From Vibrio sinus (GTDB lineage Bacteria; Pseudomonadota; Gammaproteobacteria; Enterobacterales; Vibrionaceae): 64,000 nucleotides of DNA. The first letter of the stretch is position 1. Each line of letters opens with the position of its first letter. Positions 17,101-23,636 of the stretch are shown piece after piece. The stretch is from assembly GCF_023634645.1 (NCBI RefSeq), contig NZ_JAMKMR010000005.1:215795-279794 (forward strand). Reading direction: 5' to 3'. The notes beneath the pieces are model-generated. The model searched no databases. It had not been told where the DNA came from and saw only the letters and a list, made by a program, of their open reading frames with translations. A program made the translations under genes and the position numbers.

Positions 17101-17370
17101 CATGGCGCATTAGCTGCTAAGAATATGGAAAATATAAGAGCGATGGAAAGTTTCAACCGCCACAGCCCAACCTTCCAATACGATATGACTAAGTTCGATA
17201 CTAGTGATGGTACCGCCAAATTAGTTACTCCTCCGCACATAGCCGAAGCTTCAACTAGCAATACTGCCCGAAATCCTGGCTTGAAGTTACCTGAGGCTCC
17301 CAATATGGACGCTGGAGATAGAATTAAAAGTGGTGCAAGGAGTAAAGTAAAAGCAAAAATACCTTCATAA
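14152..17370 (+). CDS. candidate T3SS effector with C80-like cysteine peptidase domain and internal repeats
   Basis: The 1072-residue protein has no signal peptide or membrane helices. Its first 45 residues are Ser/Thr-rich, like a type III signal. Residues about 170-310 resemble the clan CD / C80 peptidase of MARTX and clostridial toxins: a hydrophobic strand plus His (YIVGHGGAG, His181), then LANQLREGGLPKSFDD, a second strand plus Cys (IRVTACFSA, Cys226), then FAQSLSNKLKSEGF and a further His (TGYHGAG). The 45-residue His-Cys spacing equals that of TcdB (His653/Cys698). Ser-rich linker follows (315-420), then two 150-residue repeats (about 439-592 and 593-746), then charged coiled-coil segments and short S-Q-E repeats (about 885-925). 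The paired InvB-like chaperone points to type III export. The target is unknown. Confidence 0.65.
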   Translation: MPEIQPNHVVATSSSTSVSCSSEAQYGEVTGVTTSNLSISSPRSKQGAIYAPFAAEDIITQALGRNLPRVSKGKELYPLISRSDQDKALLEQHRHEQILDLSKGIQSSDDKINKLVQTTGLTRDEIRQLIGPELFGQGINAVLRLKQQVDVLKRLDIQSNEGQQQLSKLQAGKDKLYIVGHGGAGKNVLAADQACSQGMVTAGDLANQLREGGLPKSFDDIRVTACFSADSKSPESFHPRDLQRAALPTTQGTGFLGLFGPKEVKGEPFAQSLSNKLKSEGFEQPDVTGYHGAGVSLSQEHQHRRIPKSKEQDARSSTVKQHFYPNRFPLLQPSIKNGHQPAELIPETSHDNNVPSKSLSPETKTSSISEPNSSTKSETIPVNSKSAESSSANPSISQVKSSSSETQHSTSVISGFNMAGTTSPVEEKPQKEAGKNITNSLLGEYRFGKYAPSEPIPQGAQVKYTELYTTNEVVKEQAKHSSRTHATSRDPNRRDIVDLLKGTQQADAQLQDVRDAKVGLTGILEKRSAKKEAKQEVREAQQRQGKWERAYTEKYREEIAPHEKRMESAIRQVMDEHGAPIAEKERKAKQNANSLLEDLGYGTYSPSEAVPPEAQELFSRLYEENEVVEKRAHQSARASAIRADKSNIDIDKIREDVKRATANIEAAKGKNDSEEKKGVKKELREAQVRESNWNGRYTEEYETNIATHKKRMDSELKKVMAKYGPPEAEINRVSRKLEEAIAKGQKNVKYYTNPTTGEIRLGGYNGADTEIKGKVEDVLRANPHYPYAKEAREAVSSVSNSLYSASEANLSQYHRDKARQEGEAYYQNQQAMTAARRQADDEAYKARNEADYQQRKAIKEYELAASIAKQEYDAAVREYQKAEKASQSQEAQKVPHSQESREVSSSQGSQKVPPLQETQKASRPPLDVKSLEAQKANLQQQIDNINAIREKVSDAVREKLDNMVMALETQHSNATVLQALVVSHGALAAKNMENIRAMESFNRHSPTFQYDMTKFDTSDGTAKLVTPPHIAEASTSNTARNPGLKLPEAPNMDAGDRIKSGARSKVKAKIPS
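15466..16392 (+). repeat. two tandem protein repeats inside the effector gene
   Basis: Repeat 1 starts at 15466 (NSLLGEYRFGKYAPSEPIP) and repeat 2 at 15928 (NSLLEDLGYGTYSPSEAVP). Both continue with LY-x-x-NEVV-x-x-x-A, a charged middle, REAQ-x-R-x-x-x-W-x-x-x-YTE-x-Y, I-A-x-H-x-KRM-(E/D)-S, VM-(D/A)-x-(H/Y)-G-x-P. Each is about 154 codons. DNA identity is modest, so the duplication is old and kept by selection on the protein. Confidence 0.75.
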
Positions 17371-17567
17371 AAGGTGTGATTGGGGACGGTAAGACGCCAC
17401 TTCTCTGGATACTTCATAGTTATGTAATTTAACTTGAGCAGAAAAATAGTATTTATTTCCCCATCAGTGATACAGGCGCTAGTAACAATATCATTAATAT
17501 AAGATGATGAATTTATTACGTAGGTGATAATAGCTAACATTGATATCAGTACTAGCTTCCTTTTCAT
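17082..17567 (-). CDS. doubtful frame, possible relic cut by the effector gene
   Basis: From ATG 17567 a minus-strand frame reads MKRKLVLISMLAIITYVINS (a plausible signal anchor), then INTIFLLKLNYITMKYPEKW and TVPNHTFYEG. The remainder is antisense to the 3' end of the effector gene, so only the part right of about 17371 could be genuine. GGAGG is 13 bases upstream of the ATG, rather far. No family recognised. It may be a truncated small secreted protein whose 3' end was replaced. Confidence 0.2.
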   Translation of the reverse strand: MKRKLVLISMLAIITYVINSSSYINDIVTSACITDGEINTIFLLKLNYITMKYPEKWRLTVPNHTFYEGIFAFTLLLAPLLILSPASILGASGNFKPGFRAVLLVEASAMCGGVTNLAVPSLVSNLVISYWKVGLWRLKLSIALIFSIFLAANAPCDTTKA

Positions 17568-17816
17568 ATTTCCAACCACACCTCCAAACATAATTTTTAA
17601 TGATAAAACTCACTATTTAGGCACCAAAAACAGTAAGTTTTATAGCAAAGTCATATTTTTCATGCATCAATCAAATCATAGTATCAAAATAATACGATCT
17701 TAAGCATATAGTAAAAAATTTGTTAAAATTATTTATTTATAAAATGTTTTACTTAATGTTACATTTTTTCAGAAAATAATTTCCAATCATTATAAATACT
17801 AGTAGGAGATAGGTTC
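17371..17816. other. 446-base spacer between the effector and the DUF3103-like gene
   Basis: AT-rich. Apart from the doubtful minus-strand frame above, I see only the upstream region of the gene at 17817, which has AGTAGGAGATAGGTTC as a good ribosome site. No clear terminator was found for the effector gene. Confidence 0.4.
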
Positions 17817-18992
17817 ATGTTAGCAAAGTTGGTTAAATTAGTTGGAGTTTTGTCAATAGTGACAAGCGTCCATATATATGCACAGGAGGTAGATAGTTTA
17901 CATTCTACACCTGATCCATCAAATATTACTGATGTAAAAAGATCAATAGCCCAAGATATTAGTACGAATTATGAAGCGCTGAAACCTTTACTAATATCGA
18001 AAATTGATAAAGATAACCCCGCTATATCACTCAGTCAGCTTCAGTCTAATAACCTGCCTAATAGTTTCCACAAAAATTTATTGAAAGCAGAACACCAATT
18101 TCAAAGTCTAAAAGGAATCAGTGATAGCACTCAGTCTTTGATGGAATTACGAATTGCAAATAAGTCAATGTTGGACGAGTGGAAAAAGGGCGCAGAGCCA
18201 CTGATCGCTTTTGAGCCGTCTGGTAACGAATCTAGCTGGCAATATATCGAAGCGTATGACGTAACTGGTCAATTGGTTACCTTGGATATATACAATATGC
18301 CAAAATCGCCCGTATTTGTGGTCGATAGTGACCGTAAGCAAATGCTTCAAGTTGGGTTGGCGACGCTCAGCGAAGAGATTCAAAAGTTGGGGGTAAAAAC
18401 TTATTTGGTAGATGATCAAAACTTAAAGCCTCAGATCGAAAAGGCCAGCCAAAACGCGTCAACAGAGCCGCTAGACGTTACGCAGCTTACAAAAATTCGA
18501 TTAAATGATGACAAAGAACCTTGGATATCTGGCAAAGCAGAAATTTACGCTATTGTGGTAGGTATAGACCCAAGCGCTGACGAAGGGAACATTACCATCG
18601 TTGAAATGCCTTATTTAGATTATGACAATACTGATTATTACCCAAACCAAACGATGATTCTGTGGCCAAGATATCGCTGGGGGGCTGTTGATATGGTGTT
18701 AATGGAGCAAGATGACGGTACAAATTATAAAGACTTAGCAAAATTACTCGTCGAAGCCATAGGAGATGTCTTGAAAACCATACCGGATGTAAATGCGCAG
18801 GGGTATTCAGTGCTTGCTCAAATAACCAACAAGATAATAGATGTGCTTCCTGATGCGTGGTTTACCAATGATGATGATTATGTTGATGTGTATTACACAT
18901 TAATGAAAGACCAAACATATATCGACCACCTCGGCGCAAGTAGTAACGCCAAGGCAAGCTTTAAGCCACTCATTATACCGCCAACAAACTAA
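17817..18992 (+). CDS. secreted DUF3103-like protein
   Basis: The 391-residue product has a signal peptide (LVKLVGVLSIVTSVHIYA-QE). It resembles the Vibrio/Shewanella family I remember as DUF3103: IEAYDVTGQLVTLDIYNMP, PVFVVDSDRKQMLQVGL, a long acidic part with DDNKEPW-like and DPSADEGNI turns, MPYLDYDNTDYYP and ILWPRYRWGAVDMVLMEQDD. Many Asp/Asn-rich turns suggest metal binding. No catalytic motif is evident. A strong AGGAGA ribosome site precedes the ATG. It sits upstream of a sensor kinase and a pore-forming toxin, all on the plus strand, so a joint role is possible. Function unknown; family name from memory. Confidence 0.55.
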   Translation: MLAKLVKLVGVLSIVTSVHIYAQEVDSLHSTPDPSNITDVKRSIAQDISTNYEALKPLLISKIDKDNPAISLSQLQSNNLPNSFHKNLLKAEHQFQSLKGISDSTQSLMELRIANKSMLDEWKKGAEPLIAFEPSGNESSWQYIEAYDVTGQLVTLDIYNMPKSPVFVVDSDRKQMLQVGLATLSEEIQKLGVKTYLVDDQNLKPQIEKASQNASTEPLDVTQLTKIRLNDDKEPWISGKAEIYAIVVGIDPSADEGNITIVEMPYLDYDNTDYYPNQTMILWPRYRWGAVDMVLMEQDDGTNYKDLAKLLVEAIGDVLKTIPDVNAQGYSVLAQITNKIIDVLPDAWFTNDDDYVDVYYTLMKDQTYIDHLGASSNAKASFKPLIIPPTN

Positions 18993-19121
18993 ATTTAATG
19001 AGTTCATTTTTTGAAAGCGTTCGGTATTAGCATGGTATTTTACACTCAGGTTACAAAACGAAAAAAATGATATGTAGGATCAATCATATCTAGCAAAGAA
19101 TTGTAAGTTGCAGTCGAGTTA

Positions 19122-20243
19122 ATGGTTGAGCGTAGTCGTTATTTTATAACATTTTATTCGTTCTTATTTGCACTAATTCTTCCTGGGAAAGAATTAGGTC
19201 CCAACTTAGAGGGGAGATGGCAAAGACAAAAGCTCGATATATTGGCGTGGCAGGAATCAGAGCGTCGCGTAACTCGCCGAGAGTTAATGAGATTCCCTAA
19301 GCGCCTATTTTTGCAACATCCGACATACTCTGACCATATAGTATTTAACTGTCATCAATGTGTTCATTTCTCTTGCAGGGACAACCTACAGTGTATAGTA
19401 AGTTTAAATAGTCTTTCATCTATACAAAACTCAACAGCTCATGTGTTGAGTGGGATAAAGCCAGAGAACATTGAACAGGGGTTGTCAGATAAGCTCTATA
19501 ATGGTCCAAATAATAGCAACTCATATCTAAACTCCAACTCATGTCCAAGCACATCAATGGGTTCATCTTTCGTTCTTGCAATTTTTCTGTTGTTGTTTGC
19601 CTCGATAAAAGGATTATATGTAAGAAAACAGCAACTAAAGGAAAAACAGTTTTTGCTCGAGCTATTGACACATGAACTGAGAACTCCAGTTGCGAGTCTT
19701 GGGTATACTGTTGAGTTACTTAGAGATCAGTTGAGTGACACTAGTGGACTTAAGGAACATGCAGTGGGTAGATTAATATCAGATCATCAAAGACTCAATC
19801 AGATCACTGAAATAAGCAGAGCATATATAAGCAACAGCAGAAAACTGCAATTTAAGACCTTTGAAGCTGATCTATCGGAGTGGCTTGATTCGGTGTGTAC
19901 TAAATATGGACTTCACTATAGCCTCAACAAAGATATTCGTATCGAGCTTCCATACTATTGGCTATCTATTTGTCTAGAGAATTTAATAAAAAATGCTATT
20001 CAGCATGGAAAAGGAGAGGTGAAAATTATAGCGACCGTTACGGATAGAATTTGTATTTCCGTAAGTGATGACGGCCAATTTCCGAGTTTTAGTCGACGGT
20101 TAGTAAAAATTATTGCACCGAAAAAATCGCGAAGAAATATGGGTATAGGACTGTCCGTAGTTTCTAGGCTAATGAGAAAGTTAGGTGGAAAACTGGTTAT
20201 CCACAAAAATCCAACCAGGTGTGTACTTGAGGTTAAAGTTTAA
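19122..20243 (+). CDS. membrane sensor histidine kinase, VxrA-like (DUF3404 sensor)
   Basis: The 373-residue protein has a short N-terminal hydrophobic segment (about 8-21), a periplasmic region of about 125 residues with a Cys cluster (Cys77, 80, 85, 91), a membrane helix at about 148-164, then a kinase: H-box LLTHELRTPVASL (His184), N-box LENLIKNAIQHGKGEV, and SDDGQF and RRNMGIGLSVVSRLMRKLGG as the G boxes. The periplasmic pattern E/Q-x-RW, F-P-K-x-L and FNC resembles the DUF3404 sensor of VxrA, a kinase that controls T6SS and cell-wall stress responses in V. cholerae. Unlike vxrAB, no response regulator is adjacent. The kinase core is complete. It could respond to envelope signals and act on a regulator encoded elsewhere. 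Confidence 0.75.
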   Translation: MVERSRYFITFYSFLFALILPGKELGPNLEGRWQRQKLDILAWQESERRVTRRELMRFPKRLFLQHPTYSDHIVFNCHQCVHFSCRDNLQCIVSLNSLSSIQNSTAHVLSGIKPENIEQGLSDKLYNGPNNSNSYLNSNSCPSTSMGSSFVLAIFLLLFASIKGLYVRKQQLKEKQFLLELLTHELRTPVASLGYTVELLRDQLSDTSGLKEHAVGRLISDHQRLNQITEISRAYISNSRKLQFKTFEADLSEWLDSVCTKYGLHYSLNKDIRIELPYYWLSICLENLIKNAIQHGKGEVKIIATVTDRICISVSDDGQFPSFSRRLVKIIAPKKSRRNMGIGLSVVSRLMRKLGGKLVIHKNPTRCVLEVKV

Positions 20244-20609
20244 TGAATAGTTAATTATACATGTTTTATAAAATAAATCTGTAATAACTAATTTACACAG
20301 TTCTATCATTAATGGTAAATAGGTGGATTTTACTTTTAATTGGTTTGATTTTGCTTCCAAATAATATTACTTAGGTGGCCAATAGAAATAGACATTTATA
20401 TCTATATTTTTATTTTTTCGTTTAAATACAACTGTTTCTGTTGATGTGTTGATTATTTTTATTTCCTACTTTAATTATTTAGATTCCCTTCTAATGTTAA
20501 TACTTAAGACGTATGCCGTCGTAACAATATCTAATTCATACTAATCGGTTATTGAATTTAAATGTTTCAAAGAGCAGGTGTTAACTAAACTTAATAGAAG
20601 GATACCACT
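20244..20609. other. 366-base AT-rich leader of the pore-forming toxin gene
   Basis: No gene, RNA or strong hairpin is visible. It must contain the 3' end of the kinase transcript and the promoter of the toxin gene. AATAGAAGGATACCACT just before ATG 20610 is a good ribosome site. Confidence 0.4.
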
Positions 20610-21917
20610 ATGAGAAGGGTTACTTTAGCTTTATATACTGCAACTGCTGGCATTGTGTTTGCTCTAATCCCAGAATCATTACGAGCAGAGCCTGAGTATG
20701 ACTCATATCTAGATCCCATCATGACAACCTCTGAGCTCCCAAACATACCGGATGTTAAAAATAAAGAATATGCAGCAGCAAATAGCGTGGAAGAGCTTCA
20801 ATACAATATTTTTAATGACACGGAGTTTTATGTTCCGCTCGCCTATTTGGGCCATTACCTTGGGTTTGGTTGGGCGGGCGGTACGAACTCTCGTTTCGTC
20901 GGCGGAGATATGGAAGTCAATCGAATTGACTCGACGACTTACACTATAAACGCTCGCTATAACTCTAACGATCCATACGCTGATGGCTACAGAGCAAGCG
21001 AGCGACTGAAAATCAAACTGAAAGATGTTCAATTAGTGACCAATCCCGCCGATTTAGTATTGGGAGAGCCTGAAGTGCATGATCTAGAAGAATTATCTTC
21101 CCTTGACGCCGTTGTTTATAATTGTGGTAATACAGAGGATACTGCTCCCATCGATATTGGATACATCGAGACGAGAAGCTGGTCGAAAAGTTTTGATTAC
21201 TCCTTCACCGAGTCGGCGAGTGTGACGAACAAATATTCGGTGGGCTTGCCCGGTATTGGGGGTACAGCTTGGGAATTTACGGTAAATTTCGCTGCTAACC
21301 AAAAGTGGGGCAGTACTAATGGTGAAACCGTTACGATCAGTCGAAAAGCCCAATACCGGGCGCAAATTCCCTCTATGAGCAAACGTTATATCACCTTAAC
21401 TTTGTTTAATCAGAAATCCAGTATTCCCTATCATTCCTTTGCGTATCTTAGCTATAACATTGACCTTGAAGGCTTTCTCCGTTGGAGTGGAAATGCTCGT
21501 TCAGATCATCCAACCGACCGTCCTTATATAACCTATTCATTTGGGAAAAACGACGGATTGAATGGTCCTCAACAAGTTTTGGATGAATACCAGCACTCTT
21601 ATATCGAGGGTTACAGTGTTTGGGACTGGCAATGGATGAGCGAGGAGTTTGGCCAATCGAACTTGGAAGTGGTACTCGGGACAGTCGCAAAACGAAAATA
21701 CGGTGGACCGATGTCAGGTAAGTTTATGATTGAGAGCAGTAGCCAATACAATATCGTCGCAGGTGCGCCTATTCCTTTAACGGCAGATGAAATCGCCACA
21801 TTACCTCGCTGTACTTCACCAGCCATGTGGTTAACGACGGAGGCGGAAGACAAAGCTTCTAGCTCTGCCGCTTTATCTGGTATATCAATGAGCCTTGGTG
21901 AACAATCCGGTGACTAA
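20610..21917 (+). CDS. secreted aerolysin-family beta-pore-forming toxin
   Basis: The 435-residue product has a signal peptide ending SLRA-EP. The centre fits the aerolysin/ETX-MTX2 fold: YIETRSWSKSFDYSFTESAS, then an amphipathic hairpin of alternating polar and apolar residues with a Gly/Pro tip (about 201-233, SVGLPGIGG at the turn), then SRKAQYRAQIPSMSKRYITL, LFNQKSSIPYHSFAYLSYNI and LEGFLRWSGNA. The hairpin would form the transmembrane barrel on oligomerisation. A C-terminal propeptide-like segment after LPRCTSPAMW could be removed on activation, as in aerolysin. Two Cys (172 and the one near 397) could pair. N-terminal 60-160 may carry receptor binding. The host-cell target is unknown. 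A DUF3103-like gene and kinase precede it. Confidence 0.7.
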   Translation: MRRVTLALYTATAGIVFALIPESLRAEPEYDSYLDPIMTTSELPNIPDVKNKEYAAANSVEELQYNIFNDTEFYVPLAYLGHYLGFGWAGGTNSRFVGGDMEVNRIDSTTYTINARYNSNDPYADGYRASERLKIKLKDVQLVTNPADLVLGEPEVHDLEELSSLDAVVYNCGNTEDTAPIDIGYIETRSWSKSFDYSFTESASVTNKYSVGLPGIGGTAWEFTVNFAANQKWGSTNGETVTISRKAQYRAQIPSMSKRYITLTLFNQKSSIPYHSFAYLSYNIDLEGFLRWSGNARSDHPTDRPYITYSFGKNDGLNGPQQVLDEYQHSYIEGYSVWDWQWMSEEFGQSNLEVVLGTVAKRKYGGPMSGKFMIESSSQYNIVAGAPIPLTADEIATLPRCTSPAMWLTTEAEDKASSSAALSGISMSLGEQSGD

Positions 21918-21980
21918 ATGCTTGCAATGACCAGAAGAGAAATAGTAGTTGTTCACTGATAAAGGATTAATAGAAAGTAA

Positions 21981-22004
21981 AAAGGGCTGAAAAGTCAGCC
22001 CTTT
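21981..22004. terminator. bidirectional terminator between toxin gene and fadL
   Basis: AAAGGGCTGA and TCAGCCCTTT pair perfectly around a 4-base loop. Read on the minus strand it is followed by a T-rich tract (CTTTTTACTTTC), which suits the end of fadL; on the plus strand it lies about 65 bases after the toxin stop. Confidence 0.8.
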
Positions 22005-22022
22005 GTTGATTGGATGCTAAGC

Positions 22023-23261
22023 TTAGAAACTATAGCTATATTGGATACCTGTTTCTACGGCATCTGCTTTAGTTACGGCTGTTAATGTTCCCGTGGCTCC
22101 AGCTTCTGTGACATTAGTATCTTCGCCCATAATATAAGCAATACCGAAGTCAACTGTATGATGCTCATGGAAGTGATAACTCAACCCTGCGGTAAACCAT
22201 TGACGGTCGGAGTCTGGTACTGAAATAGACGTCACCTGATCTTGTGCTGCGGTGTCGTACATATAGCCAGCACGTAGTGTCCAGGCTGTATCCAAGTAAT
22301 AGGTACCACCGATAGCGTAGTGCCAACCATCCTGCCACTGGTAGTTCTTAATAGTTACGTCTGAACCATCGACCGCACTACCTCTAGCATCTAGCGTTTT
22401 AAACACGCTCCAGTCAATCCATTGAATAGAGTAGTGCAGGGCAAATTTACTGTTTTCAAATCTATGGTAGCCAGAAAATTCGGCAAAACTTGGAAGAGGT
22501 AGGATAACCTCATTGTAGTTGGTACCAGCAAGGCCGTATTGAACAGTGCCTTTTGCCTTTATCTCAGGGCTATAGTGATAGTCTAAACCAAAGCGAGTAT
22601 TTTTATCGACTTCATATACAACACCAGCATTCCATCCTAGCCCCGTGCCATCAGCATCTATATTGGTAAGCTCAGTAGTGCCTGAGCCTCCTAAATTACG
22701 TTGTAGTTTACCGCTGCCATGGACGATATCCAGTCCAGCGCCAAAGGATAGGTGCTCGTTTAGACGATAGGATGTTGTGAGTGCATAGTTAATACTTTTA
22801 ATTTCGGTAACACCACCCAGTTGATTGGCTGTCGGAGCGCCTGCTCCCCCCCAATTGTCGGGGAAGTCATTTTTAGTACCAAAGTTGGAATATATACCCG
22901 CGCCAAATGCCCAAGTGTCATCCAAACGATACACATAATAAATGTTAGGTACTAGAGTGCCTTCTCCATTGTGGGCGTCTTCGACACTGCTTCCACTGAA
23001 TGTTACGTCTTTAACGCGTATGGAGGTGTTAAGTACGTTCACCCCAGTTGAAAATTGAGACGACTTAAAAAGTGCCATCGCAGCGGGGTTTTTTGCCATT
23101 ACTGAGGCGTTGTCAGCGATAACGGCATCACCGGCAAAGGCGCGTCCTAGACCGGTGGCTGATTGGGCGTTTAGCTGGAAGCCTGCAGCCATAGCATGTT
23201 GAGAAGCAAGGCCGAGTGCCACTGCCAATATCGACTTTTTATACAAACGAGAATGATGCAT
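22023..23261 (-). CDS. fadL: FadL/OmpP1-type outer-membrane fatty-acid transporter
   Basis: The 412-residue product has a signal peptide ending HAMA-AG, and its mature start GFQLNAQSATGLGRAFAGDA is the FadL N-terminal hatch motif, followed by ADNASVMAKNPAAMALF. The remainder alternates in barrel strands and closes with an aromatic C-terminus (GIQYSYSF). FadL proteins let long-chain fatty acids and other hydrophobic molecules diffuse laterally through the outer membrane. Vibrios carry several FadL paralogues, so the preferred substrate is uncertain. It is transcribed alone from a region with a long inverted repeat (23425-23474) and ends at the terminator at 21981. Confidence 0.9.
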   Translation of the reverse strand: MHHSRLYKKSILAVALGLASQHAMAAGFQLNAQSATGLGRAFAGDAVIADNASVMAKNPAAMALFKSSQFSTGVNVLNTSIRVKDVTFSGSSVEDAHNGEGTLVPNIYYVYRLDDTWAFGAGIYSNFGTKNDFPDNWGGAGAPTANQLGGVTEIKSINYALTTSYRLNEHLSFGAGLDIVHGSGKLQRNLGGSGTTELTNIDADGTGLGWNAGVVYEVDKNTRFGLDYHYSPEIKAKGTVQYGLAGTNYNEVILPLPSFAEFSGYHRFENSKFALHYSIQWIDWSVFKTLDARGSAVDGSDVTIKNYQWQDGWHYAIGGTYYLDTAWTLRAGYMYDTAAQDQVTSISVPDSDRQWFTAGLSYHFHEHHTVDFGIAYIMGEDTNVTEAGATGTLTAVTKADAVETGIQYSYSF

Positions 23262-23424
23262 CGGAGCTTTTCCTTTTGTTAACTTTTTAGCAGGTTCACC
23301 TCTGGCGGGTGATTGGGTATATAAAAGTGTTTTAAGGTGGAGTCAGTATACTTATTAGAGCTCTGACCACTAGCTCATTTTTGCTTGTATTTAACAAACT
23401 GTTAACTCAGTAGTCAAATGTTGT

Positions 23425-23474
23425 TAAATTAAACAAGCGTTTAGAGTATTAGCTCTAAACGCTTGTTTAATTTA
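23425..23474. repeat. 22-bp perfect inverted repeat between prtV and fadL
   Basis: The arms 23425-23446 and 23453-23474 are exact reverse complements, with a core AAACAAGCGTTTAGAG and a six-base loop (TATTAG). It is 163 bases downstream of the prtV stop and about 165 bases upstream of the fadL start, both on the minus strand. A stem this long is more than an ordinary terminator needs; it could end prtV transcription, stabilise its 3' end or be a small mobile repeat. Confidence 0.6.
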
Positions 23475-23636
23475 TGCTCTGATAGGCACTGCATGTCAAC
23501 AAATTATGCAGTGCACTTTTTAGGCAGGACCAATTATGTTGGAGAGTTGTTACGCAGTTTGTTCATTTATTCTCCTTGATTGTGATGAATAAAGTAGTTT
23601 CGGTTACCAACTTGGCTTGCCTTGATTGCGTGTTGA

